This document shows positions 1 through 5,471 of a stretch of 9,121 nt of DNA, piece after piece. Within the stretch, counting starts at the first letter, position 1. Each line of letters starts with the position of its first letter. The stretch is from Spirochaeta sp. (GTDB lineage Bacteria; Spirochaetota; Spirochaetia; UBA9216), in NCBI GenBank assembly GCA_003454605.1, contig DMKD01000395.1, forward strand, positions 1 through 9,121, written 5' to 3'. The translations under genes and the position numbers were made by a program. The notes under the pieces are model-generated. The model had not been told where the DNA came from. It searched no databases and saw only the letters and a list, made by a program, of their open reading frames with translations.

Positions 1-1
1 G

Positions 2-283
2 AATTACGAGTCCGCATATTTTACCGAAGCCCCTGAGTTTTATCTGTCTAAGGTTGAGCTTGTCGGCGGCACGTACGAGCTGCCTCTCGATAACTATGGA
101 CCGAAGCTGCCGTCCATATTCATCTGTGTCGAGGGAGAGATCGGCATAAACGACAGAGGACAGAACGGCAGTGAAAACATTTCGATACAGAGGGGTGAAA
201 CGGCCTTTGCGTCGTTTGGAAGCAGGCTGAGCCTCAGCGGCAGAGGAGTGCTGTACCGGGCATCGGTACCGGAAAAGGTGTGA
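2..283 (+). CDS. manA: Mannose-6-phosphate isomerase, type I, C-terminal part (5' end outside window)
   Basis: The open frame enters from the left edge and ends at TGA 281-283, giving 93 residues. It has features I associate with the C-terminal cupin half of type I phosphomannose isomerase: EAPEFYLSKVEL near the start, then a hydrophobic strand followed by CVEGE, then RGETAFASFG, and near the end GVLYRASVP. The enzyme is a cytosolic zinc protein interconverting fructose-6-phosphate and mannose-6-phosphate, which links glycolysis to mannose use and sugar-nucleotide synthesis. The zinc-site residues would lie upstream, outside the window, so catalytic integrity cannot be judged. It ends 10 bases before yaiI, so the two are probably co-transcribed. 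Family assignment rests on these C-terminal motifs only; another cupin-type sugar isomerase is the main alternative. Confidence 0.8.
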   Translation, partial: NYESAYFTEAPEFYLSKVELVGGTYELPLDNYGPKLPSIFICVEGEIGINDRGQNGSENISIQRGETAFASFGSRLSLSGRGVLYRASVPEKV

Positions 284-293
284 TATAAATTAT

Positions 294-749
294 ATGACTA
301 TCTGGGTTGATGCTGACTCCTGTCCGCAGGCGGTACGTGAAATAATCGCACGAGCAGCGGTTAAACGGCGAATAAAAACGGTCTTTGCTGCAAATACAAT
401 TATCCCCATCCCTGATGAGGACATACTTGAAATGGCAGTTGTTGGGAAGGGTGAGGGGGTAGCCGATCAGTACATCATTGATCGGGCTGTTGAAGGTGAT
501 CTTGCAGTTACGCGAGATATCCCGCTTGCCGCGGAGCTGGTAGAAAATCGGATCGTCGTAATCAACGATCGCGGTAATCACTTCACGCCTGAAAACATCC
601 GTGAGCGTCTCTCAATTCGTGACTTGATGAAGGACTTTCGTGAAATAGGTATAATGCCCGAGCGCGAGAGCAGCTTCGGCCGTCGTGAAACCCAGCTTTT
701 TGCTGCAGCCTTTGACCGGGAACTGACAAAGCTGCTGAAATCCCGTTGA
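294..749 (+). CDS. yaiI: YaiI/YqxD family protein (UPF0178, DUF188)
   Basis: This 151-residue protein is the full usual length of the UPF0178 family. It carries the family's N-terminal MTIWVDADSCP signature, the internal VADQYI segment, the acidic TRDIPLAAE motif at about residues 73-81, and NDRGNHFTPENIRERLSIRD in the C-terminal half, all closely resembling E. coli YaiI. Conserved Asp residues (D6, D8 and the TRD Asp) suggest a metal-binding, PIN-like nuclease fold, as fold surveys of DUF188 have proposed. To my knowledge no substrate is established. The start at 294 is set by the conserved MTIWVDAD. The nearest purine-rich stretch (ggaaaagg, 271-278) is about 15 bases away, so the ribosome binding site is poor and translation may be coupled to manA, which stops 10 bases upstream. 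Confidence 0.93.
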   Translation: MTIWVDADSCPQAVREIIARAAVKRRIKTVFAANTIIPIPDEDILEMAVVGKGEGVADQYIIDRAVEGDLAVTRDIPLAAELVENRIVVINDRGNHFTPENIRERLSIRDLMKDFREIGIMPERESSFGRRETQLFAAAFDRELTKLLKSR

Positions 750-771
750 AAACGGATATCGGCACATTATA

Positions 772-814
772 CTGCTGTCACAACCTGCTCGAAAGATGTC
801 TGCTGTGACAGCAG
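772..814. terminator. Inverted repeat, probable bidirectional terminator between yaiI and asnS
   Basis: CTGCTGTCACA (772-782) is the perfect reverse complement of TGTGACAGCAG (804-814), an 11-bp stem with a 21-base loop. It lies between the convergent ends of yaiI (stop at 749) and asnS (stop at 822), where a shared terminator is expected. Neither side has a real T-tract (ATTATT on the right; TATAAT on the other strand), so efficiency as an intrinsic terminator is uncertain. Confidence 0.6.
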
Positions 815-821
815 CTGATTA

Positions 822-2207
822 TTAAAACTCGGCGTTATGAACGGTTCTTGGAAACGGGATGACGTCACGTATATTCTGCATTCCGGTCATATACTGAATC
901 AGTCTTTCGAATCCCAATCCGAAGCCTGAATGCGGAACCGAGCCGTATCGGCGGAGGTCGAGATACCACCAGTAGTCTTCCTTCTCAAGATCCATGTCTT
1001 CAATGCGGGCTGTCAGTTTTTCGAGGCTGTCCTCTCGCTGGCTTCCGCCGATGATTTCACCCAGACGGGGTACGAGTACATCCATCGCTCTGACAGTTTT
1101 ACCATCCTCATTCATTTTCATATAAAAGGCTTTAATATCCTTGGGATAGTCGGTGACGATTACCGGCCCGTTGAAAACCTGTTCGGTCAGGTATTTTTCA
1201 TGCTCAGACTGAAGATCAACTCCCCAGGATGGTTTGAACTCAAACTTGTCAGCATTCTTCTCAAGTTCCTTCATCGCCTCGGTGTAAGTAACGCGGTAGA
1301 ATTTTGAGTTAACTACAGACTTGAGAGAATCGACAATTCCTTTTTCGATAAACTTGTTGAAAAGTTCCATGTCCTCGGCACAGTTGTCTAGTACATATTT
1401 GATAACATATTTGATGAATTCTTCTGCCGCATCCATATTACCCTCGAGGGTGCAGAATGCCATTTCGGGTTCAATCATCCAGAACTCGGCAAGGTGACGG
1501 GCTGTATTGGAATTTTCTGCCCTGAAGGTCGGTCCGAAGGTGTAGACATTCGAATGTGAAAGCGCGTATATCTCAGCCTCAAGCTGGCCGCTTACAGTAA
1601 GGGAAGAGCTTTTACCAAAAAAATCTTTGCTGTAATCTACCTTGCCGTCTACTTTGGGAACCTCGTTCATATCCATTGTTGTAACCTGAAACATTTCACC
1701 GGCACCCTCACAGTCACTTGCGGAGATGATCGGTGTATGAACGTAATAATAACCACGTTCCTGGAAGAAGCGGTGTACGGCAAAACTGGCTGCGCTTCGT
1801 ACGCGGGTAACAGCTCCGAGAGCATTCGTGCGCGGGCGCAGATGGGCAATTTCGCGCAGGAATTCAAAGCTGTGGCGTTTTTTCTGCAGCGGATAGGTTT
1901 CAGCCGGAGCTTCACCAAGGATTTTGATTTCAGATGCCTGAAGCTCAACCGCCTGGTTCTGACCGGGCGATTCTACGAGCATGCCGTCTACTTCAAGTCC
2001 AGCACCTGTCGTGAGTTTTGCAAGAATACTTTCGGGATTATATTTTTCTTTATCAACGATAACCTGAAGGTTTTTCAGGCATGACCCGTCGGATAATTCA
2101 AAGAAGCATACGTTTTTTGAATCACGTTTAGTTCTCACCCATCCATATACTGTTCTTGGTTCAGTATCAGGCTTCATTAACAGTATTTCTTTTATTAATG
2201 GTCTCAT
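822..2207 (-). CDS. asnS: Asparaginyl-tRNA synthetase
   Basis: AsnRS is a cytosolic class II synthetase charging tRNA-Asn with asparagine. This 461-residue product aligns with E. coli AsnS (466 residues) over its whole length from memory. The N-terminal OB-fold anticodon-binding domain includes VYGWVRTKRDSK and SDGSC. The catalytic core has HLRPRTN, the AsnRS-type SASDCEGAGEMF, class II motif 2 around FRAENSNTARHLAEFW, then NYP-like DYPKDIKAFYMK, IIGGSQRE, and motif 3 GFGLGFERL, ending at VIPFPRTV. The frame stays open five codons further, to an ATG at 2222, but AGGAG at 2218-2214 lies 6 bases before the ATG at 2207 and nothing similar precedes the upstream ATG, so 2207 is chosen. It is monocistronic here: convergent with yaiI and divergent from the ArsC-like gene. 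No T-box leader is seen on its strand. Confidence 0.98.
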   Translation of the reverse strand: MRPLIKEILLMKPDTEPRTVYGWVRTKRDSKNVCFFELSDGSCLKNLQVIVDKEKYNPESILAKLTTGAGLEVDGMLVESPGQNQAVELQASEIKILGEAPAETYPLQKKRHSFEFLREIAHLRPRTNALGAVTRVRSAASFAVHRFFQERGYYYVHTPIISASDCEGAGEMFQVTTMDMNEVPKVDGKVDYSKDFFGKSSSLTVSGQLEAEIYALSHSNVYTFGPTFRAENSNTARHLAEFWMIEPEMAFCTLEGNMDAAEEFIKYVIKYVLDNCAEDMELFNKFIEKGIVDSLKSVVNSKFYRVTYTEAMKELEKNADKFEFKPSWGVDLQSEHEKYLTEQVFNGPVIVTDYPKDIKAFYMKMNEDGKTVRAMDVLVPRLGEIIGGSQREDSLEKLTARIEDMDLEKEDYWWYLDLRRYGSVPHSGFGLGFERLIQYMTGMQNIRDVIPFPRTVHNAEF

Positions 2208-2213
2208 GTTATA

Positions 2214-2218
2214 CTCCT
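2214..2218 (-). promoter_or_regulatory. Ribosome binding site deciding the asnS start
   Basis: On the minus strand the sequence reads AGGAG, then six bases, then ATG at 2207-2205. The alternative in-frame ATG (2222-2220) is itself 5' of this site and has no purine-rich stretch before it. This supports the shorter 461-residue AsnS. Confidence 0.85.
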
Positions 2219-2225
2219 GCATAAT

Positions 2226-2254
2226 GTAGTAACACAGTTAAAGCAGTAAGTCAA
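2226..2254 (-). promoter_or_regulatory. Weak candidate promoter for asnS
   Basis: On the minus strand TTGACT (2254-2249; 5 of 6 to TTGACA) is followed after 17 bases by TACTAC (2231-2226; only 3 of 6 to TATAAT), with TACATT a few bases later. The -35 element is good and the -10 is poor. If used, transcription would start about 12 bases before the asnS start codon, leaving a very short leader. Confidence 0.3.
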
Positions 2255-2270
2255 ACTTAAGATTCAGGCG

Positions 2271-2309
2271 GGAGGAATAACAAAATTACCTCCATTTAAT
2301 TTTGTTATT
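2271..2309. repeat. Perfect 13-bp AT-rich inverted repeat in the asnS/ArsC-like intergenic region
   Basis: AATAACAAAATTA (2276-2288) and TAATTTTGTTATT (2297-2309) are perfect reverse complements around the 8-base spacer CCTCCATT. The flanking GGAGG (2271-2275) is complementary to CCTCC (2289-2293) in that spacer, so a second, mutually exclusive 5-bp hairpin is possible. It sits between divergent genes, upstream of both, so an operator or a cruciform/RNA hairpin are both possible. No regulator family is recognised from the sequence. Confidence 0.6.
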
Positions 2310-2321
2310 TTGAAATTTGAA

Positions 2322-2349
2322 AAGCGAAACTGCCTTGCAGTTTTCGCTT
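2322..2349. repeat. Strong hairpin (12 bp, one bulge) upstream of the ArsC-like gene
   Basis: AAGCGAAA (2322-2329) pairs with TTTCGCTT (2342-2349) and CTGC (2330-2333) pairs with GCAG (2337-2340), with T2341 bulged and a CTT loop. On the minus strand the stem is followed by TTTTC, so it could act as a weak intrinsic terminator for leftward transcripts entering the asnS promoter region. On the plus strand there is no T-tract. Confidence 0.6.
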
Positions 2350-2368
2350 CTAAACTTCATCTCAATAG

Positions 2369-2413
2369 CCTGCATACCTAGGGTGCTACTTCGTAGTCCA
2401 TGCAGGTGTTTTT
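2369..2413 (+). terminator. Terminator-like hairpin in the leader of the ArsC-like operon (possible attenuator)
   Basis: CCTGCAT (2369-2375) pairs with ATGCAGG (2400-2406). Inside it CTAC (2386-2389) pairs with GTAG (2393-2396) over a TTC loop, and G2382/G2383 pair with C2399/C2398 around a bulged T2384. Bases 2376-2381 are unpaired on the 5' side. Two bases after the stem comes TTTTT (2409-2413). The ribosome binding site AGGAG starts three bases later, so no promoter fits between hairpin and gene. Transcripts that reach the gene must read through it, as in an attenuator. No antiterminator partner is obvious beyond TGCAG 2336-2340 against CTGCA 2370-2374. Confidence 0.55.
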
Positions 2414-2415
2414 AT

Positions 2416-2420
2416 AGGAG
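2416..2420 (+). promoter_or_regulatory. Ribosome binding site deciding the TTG start of the ArsC-like gene
   Basis: AGGAG at 2416-2420 lies 7 bases before TTG 2428-2430. The in-frame ATG at 2317 would put both leader hairpins inside the coding region and add 37 residues unlike anything in the family, so it is rejected. Confidence 0.85.
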
Positions 2421-2427
2421 AACAGTT

Positions 2428-2766
2428 TTGAGTATTCAAATTATCGGTACAAAAAAATGCAGAGAAACGCAAAAAACCGAGCGATATTTCAAGGAAAGAG
2501 GCATCGATTATTATTTTGTCGACCTCAATCAGAGAGCTTTAAGCAGCGGAGAGCTAAGCAGTATAGTGAGAGCAATCGGTGCGGATGAATTGATAAATGC
2601 GGAGTCTAAAATCTATAAGAAAAAAGGCATGGCATATATGGAATTTGATCCCGTGGAGGAGATTGAAGAGCATCCGGACCTGATGAAAACACCGGTTGTG
2701 CGTGACGGACACAGGGCAGTGCTTGGATTTGATCCTGATGCATGGAAAGAAATTTTGGGACTTTAA
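2428..2766 (+). CDS. ArsC/Spx-family thioredoxin-fold protein (arsenate reductase-like)
   Basis: The 112-residue product, translated from a TTG start, matches the ArsC/Spx/MgsR superfamily: strand and active-site loop IIGTKKCRETQKTERYFKERG (residues 5-25), then DYYFVDL, a helical middle segment with ESKIYKKKG, and the cis-proline region KTPVVRDGHRAVLGFDP before the C-terminal WKEIL. The usual loop Cys is present (C11), but this is CRET rather than the CxxC of Spx, and there are no other cysteines. True arsenate reduction by the glutaredoxin-linked mechanism needs Arg residues that I cannot place with certainty. It could be a reductase of unknown substrate or a regulatory homologue. It is the first gene of the unit running to 5391; its stop is 7 bases before the next start. 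Confidence 0.88.
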   Translation: MSIQIIGTKKCRETQKTERYFKERGIDYYFVDLNQRALSSGELSSIVRAIGADELINAESKIYKKKGMAYMEFDPVEEIEEHPDLMKTPVVRDGHRAVLGFDPDAWKEILGL

Positions 2767-2773
2767 GATAATT

Positions 2774-3550
2774 ATGAATAATGACAATGTAAAGTACGCG
2801 GTTCTCGGAAGCGGTTCATCCGCAAATTCCTATATTTTTGAATACAACGATTTCGCTATAATTATTGATAACGGTTTTTCAGCAAAACAGGCCGTTGAGC
2901 GGGCAGTAAAGCTCGGTTTTAATACAGAGAATGTGAAGTACCTCCTTCTTACCCATTCTCACGAGGATCACTTTCGGGGAATTGAGGTTCTGTCGAGGAA
3001 GCTCCGCGTTCCGGTTATCGTGCATGAAGATTTAAATGTCAACCGAAAACTGAAAACTCATTTCTATAAACGAAGGGATATACAGCCGGGTCTCTTCTAT
3101 ACTGAGGGAGATTTCCGGTTCAGGGCATTTCAGACATCGCACGATGCTGATTACTCAATTTCCTATCACTTTGAGCTGGGCGGCCTTGTTTTTACGATAA
3201 TATCTGATACTGGGGCAGTAAGTGAGGAGATGCTTGAGCTTGCCTCGAAATCTGACATCCTTTTTCTCGAAGCCAATTACAATGAGAAGATGCTTCATGA
3301 GGGGCCTTATCCCTTGTTTCTGAAGCAGAGAATAGCCTCGAATCAGGGACATCTTTCCAATACTGAGGCGGTGCACTTCCTCAATGAAGCGGGAATGAGA
3401 GAAGGCTCGAAGCTGACTAAGGTTTATTTCTGCCACCTGTCATCGACGAATAATACACCTGCTATTCTAACTGCAGATATAGAAGAACATCTGCAGTGGC
3501 CGGGCGAATGGGTAATTTGCCGCAAGGGTGAACCCGTTGCTTGCAATTAA
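2774..3550 (+). CDS. Metallo-beta-lactamase-fold hydrolase, WalJ/YycJ type
   Basis: This 258-residue protein has the full set of metal ligands of the metallo-beta-lactamase fold: THSHEDH (H61, H63, D65, H66), H123 in TSHDAD, D145 in SDTG, and H221 in FCHLS. The order of LGSGSSANS at residues 11-19, IIDNGFS, then LEANYNEKML, GPYPLFLKQRI and GHLSN (H193) is that of the WalJ/YycJ family. Those proteins are putative DNA-processing exonucleases linked to coordination of cell division and DNA replication in Gram-positives. The usual family motif is ESNHD, here EANYN, so one His is replaced by Tyr (Y169). The ATG at 2774 is chosen because LGSGSS follows it at normal distance. The frame extends upstream to 2696, but that part overlaps the preceding gene. 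No good ribosome binding site is seen, so coupling to the gene 7 bases upstream is likely. Confidence 0.93.
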   Translation: MNNDNVKYAVLGSGSSANSYIFEYNDFAIIIDNGFSAKQAVERAVKLGFNTENVKYLLLTHSHEDHFRGIEVLSRKLRVPVIVHEDLNVNRKLKTHFYKRRDIQPGLFYTEGDFRFRAFQTSHDADYSISYHFELGGLVFTIISDTGAVSEEMLELASKSDILFLEANYNEKMLHEGPYPLFLKQRIASNQGHLSNTEAVHFLNEAGMREGSKLTKVYFCHLSSTNNTPAILTADIEEHLQWPGEWVICRKGEPVACN

Positions 3551-3578
3551 GCTATATAACCGATAAGCTTGAAACACT

Positions 3579-4619
3579 ATGCAAAAGACTAATAACCTGA
3601 GAATCCTGACAGTTGAACGGGCAATCTCACCGGATGAGCTTAGGGCTGAATTTCCTATGACTGATAAGAGCAGTGAGACTGTTTTTAAGAGCCGTGAAAT
3701 AGTGAAGAATATAGTTGAAGGACGAGATAAGCGCTTCCTTGCAATTACGGGCCCGTGTTCAATACACGATGAAAATGCAGCACTTGAATACGCTGAAAAA
3801 CTTAATAAACTGCGTCTGAAATATGAGGACAGTCTCTATATTGTAATGCGGGTTTATTTCGAAAAACCGCGTACAACGGTCGGTTGGCGCGGAATGATAA
3901 TTGATCCTGAACTAGACGGTTCATACAATATTAATATGGGCCTTAAAAAAGCACGAAACCTTCTTCAGAAGATTACCAATATGGGGCTGCCTACGGCAAC
4001 CGAGGTTCTTGATCCGATTATCCCGCAATACACGGCTGAGCTGCTCAGCTGGGCCGCGGTAGGCGCCAGGACAACCGAGAGTCAGACACATAGAAATATG
4101 GTAAGCGGCCTGTCCATGCCGGTGGGATTCAAAAACGGAACCGACGGAAGCATTGAAAAGGCAATAAATGCAATTGAATCAGCCCGAAGTCCGCACAGTT
4201 TTCTTGGAATAGATGACGACGGGCGTACTTGTATACTCAGTACAGCAGGAAATGAAGCAACACATCTGATTCTGCGCGGTGGAGTCGTCGGACCGAACTA
4301 TTATGAAGAAACAGTTGAAGAAGCCGAAGATCTTTTTAAGGATAACAATATGGAGGCTTCCATGATTGTTGACTGCAGCCATGCGAACTCCGGGAAAAAG
4401 CATCAGAAGCAGTTCAGGGTTCTTCGTTCGGTTCTTGAGCAGCGCAGACGGCATGATTCTATAAAGGGTGTAATGATAGAAAGCAATCTTTTCGAAGGTA
4501 ATCAGAAGATTGCTGTTGATATAAGTAAACTCGCCTACGGAGTCTCGATCACCGATGAATGTGTCGGTTGGGATGAAACCGAGCGGATGATGGATTACGC
4601 CTGGAGGGAACTAAATTGA
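3579..4619 (+). CDS. aroF: 3-deoxy-7-phosphoheptulonate (DAHP) synthase, class I, AroF/G/H type
   Basis: The enzyme condenses phosphoenolpyruvate with erythrose-4-phosphate, the first step of the shikimate pathway, in the cytosol. The 346-residue protein aligns end to end with E. coli AroG (350). The metal ligands are in place: C60 in GPCSIHD, H268 in DCSHANS, E301 in VMIES and D326 in ITDECVGW. PEP-site motifs RVYFEKPRTTVGW (91-103), GARTTESQ (162-169) and PVGFKNGTDG (181-190) are intact. The N-terminal extension that carries the allosteric region is present. At the position where Phe-inhibited isoenzymes have Ser (FLS in AroG), this protein has Gly210 (FLG), as in Tyr-inhibited AroF and yeast Aro4. 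The symbol is given on that basis and the effector is inferred. It lies 28 bases after the WalJ-like gene and has a weak ribosome binding site. Its last five codons and stop form one arm of a long inverted repeat. Confidence 0.96.
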   Translation: MQKTNNLRILTVERAISPDELRAEFPMTDKSSETVFKSREIVKNIVEGRDKRFLAITGPCSIHDENAALEYAEKLNKLRLKYEDSLYIVMRVYFEKPRTTVGWRGMIIDPELDGSYNINMGLKKARNLLQKITNMGLPTATEVLDPIIPQYTAELLSWAAVGARTTESQTHRNMVSGLSMPVGFKNGTDGSIEKAINAIESARSPHSFLGIDDDGRTCILSTAGNEATHLILRGGVVGPNYYEETVEEAEDLFKDNNMEASMIVDCSHANSGKKHQKQFRVLRSVLEQRRRHDSIKGVMIESNLFEGNQKIAVDISKLAYGVSITDECVGWDETERMMDYAWRELN

Positions 4620-4662
4620 ACATCCATGTCCAATTTAGTTCCCTCCATGGCGGGCAACTAAA
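4602..4662 (+). repeat. Perfect 17-bp inverted repeat over the aroF stop codon, with a third imperfect copy
   Basis: Arm 1 (4602-4618) is the perfect reverse complement of arm 2 (4631-4647), with a 12-base loop containing the last base of the aroF stop codon (TGA 4617-4619). No T-tract follows, so it is not a standard terminator. A third segment, 4649-4662, repeats arm 1 imperfectly (GG, one mismatch, GGG, one inserted C, AACTAAA). It can pair with arm 2 instead: TTTAGTT 4634-4640 with AACTAAA 4656-4662, and CCC 4641-4643 with GGG 4652-4654. That alternative stem abuts the ribosome binding site of the next gene. Confidence 0.85.
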
Positions 4663-4667
4663 AGGAG
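4662..4667 (+). promoter_or_regulatory. Ribosome binding site deciding the DJ-1-family start
   Basis: AAGGAG at 4662-4667 is 5 bases from the ATG at 4673. The frame is open upstream to an ATG at 4616, which overlaps the aroF stop and lies inside the inverted repeat. The 19 extra residues would not fit the family N-terminus, so 4673 is used. Confidence 0.88.
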
Positions 4668-4672
4668 CCGAT

Positions 4673-5248
4673 ATGAAAAAAGTACTTTTATTTTTAGCAA
4701 ACGGATTTGAAGAGGTTGAAGCTGTCACTCCGATAGATTTTCTCAGACGGGCTGGAGTACAGGTTACGACTGTCGGAATCGGGGGGAATCGTATTGAAGG
4801 TGCTCACGGAATAGTAATTGAAGCGGATACAAGTCTCGCCGATTTTTATACTTCAACCGGACCTGAAGATGGTGATGATTACGACGGTATAATTTGTCCC
4901 GGCGGAATGCCGGGAGCAGCTAATATCGCGGCAGAGGACAGGATTCTGTCAATGATCGAGGATTACAACCGGCAGGGTAAAATCGTTGCCGCCATCTGTG
5001 CCTCACCCGGGGTTATCCTCGCCGGGACGACCGTACTCGACGGCCGGAAGGCCACATGCTATCCCGGCTTTGAGAAGCATTTCGGTGCTTCAACCGAATT
5101 CAGTACCGAACGGGTAGTCGTTGACCACAATATAATCACCAGCCGGGGCCCCGGAACGAGTGCCGAGTTTTCAATTGAGCTTATAAGGGCTTTCACCGAT
5201 GATAAAACTGCTGAAGCAGTAAAAAACGGTACAATACAGAATATTTAA
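4673..5248 (+). CDS. DJ-1/YajL/PfpI-family protein
   Basis: This 191-residue cytosolic protein fits the DJ-1/YajL subgroup in length and motifs. Strand 1 is followed by ANGFEEVEAV (residues 9-18), whose E16 matches the Glu that hydrogen-bonds the reactive cysteine in DJ-1 (E18). The nucleophile elbow is AAICASP with C109, corresponding to human C106. CPGGMPGA (75-82) and TSRGPGTSAEF near the C-terminus are family hallmarks. The His found after this in human DJ-1 is replaced by Tyr (CYPG), and bacterial YajL also lacks it. Roles reported for the family are oxidative-stress sensing, chaperone activity and methylglyoxal or glycation-related chemistry; the last is debated. No specific substrate can be assigned here. 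An acidic insertion (STGPEDGDDYDG, about 61-72) lengthens the loop before the CPGG strand. It is the fourth gene of the rightward unit. Confidence 0.93.
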   Translation: MKKVLLFLANGFEEVEAVTPIDFLRRAGVQVTTVGIGGNRIEGAHGIVIEADTSLADFYTSTGPEDGDDYDGIICPGGMPGAANIAAEDRILSMIEDYNRQGKIVAAICASPGVILAGTTVLDGRKATCYPGFEKHFGASTEFSTERVVVDHNIITSRGPGTSAEFSIELIRAFTDDKTAEAVKNGTIQNI

Positions 5249-5262
5249 AAAAAAGAGGTTTC

Positions 5263-5391
5263 ATGTCAAAAAGGATAATAACAGCTGCAGTTGTCATCAT
5301 TATTGGAGCACTGCTTATTTGTGCAGCCGCAAACACACTTCCGGCGATGGAAAAATACCGGAGCGAAAGGATCATCATACGGGCAGAATAA
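5263..5391 (+). CDS. Small single-span membrane protein (42 residues)
   Basis: An ATG at 5263 preceded by AAAGAGG (5252-5258, 4 bases away) opens a 42-codon frame ending in TAA 5389-5391. The product begins MSKR, then a hydrophobic run from about residue 5 to 23 rich in Ile, Val, Ala and Leu, followed by a charged tail with EKYRSER. This looks like a membrane anchor with a short exposed C-terminal part. The hydrophobic run ends LLIC-AAA; Ile before Cys is atypical for a lipobox, so lipoprotein processing is doubtful. It lies 14 bases after the DJ-1-family gene and 22 bases before the terminator, so it is the last member of the operon. I do not recognise a family. The good ribosome binding site and operon position favour a real gene. 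Confidence 0.6.
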   Translation: MSKRIITAAVVIIIGALLICAAANTLPAMEKYRSERIIIRAE

Positions 5392-5412
5392 TTTCTAAAT
5401 AATCAGATTAAT

Positions 5413-5456
5413 AAAAAAACCGGTCCGCTTTGTTTCAGACAGAACCGGTTTTTTAT
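5413..5456. terminator. Bidirectional intrinsic terminator between the rightward unit and acetate kinase 1
   Basis: AAAAAACCGGT (5414-5424) is complementary to ACCGGTTTTTT (5444-5454), with a 19-base loop. The plus strand has T6 after the GC-rich core and the minus strand has T7, so it can end transcripts from both sides. It lies 22 bases after the small membrane gene and 17 bases beyond the 3' end of the leftward acetate kinase gene. Confidence 0.9.
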
Positions 5457-5471
5457 TTAGCTGGGTGATTA

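Noticed and set aside
234..581. Leftward open frame of 115 codons over manA and yaiI
   Set aside because: It is antisense to two recognisable genes and its translation resembles nothing known.
930..1307. Rightward open frame of 125 codons inside asnS
   Set aside because: It is antisense to a complete, highly conserved asnS, has no family resemblance and no ribosome binding site. The same applies to the frame at 1737-2084.
2380..2393. AGGGTGCTACTTCG resembles the T-box consensus (11 of 14 by eye) and lies in the 5' side of a terminator
   Set aside because: The bases that must pair with the tRNA acceptor end (TGGN) read TGCT here. The space upstream is short for a specifier stem, and it is on the strand of the ArsC-like gene, not of asnS. 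Probably chance similarity, though an Rfam search would settle it.
2317..2427. N-terminal extension of the ArsC-like protein from an ATG at 2317
   Set aside because: It would translate through two strong hairpins and a T-tract, lacks a ribosome binding site, and adds residues unlike the family. TTG 2428 with AGGAG fits better.
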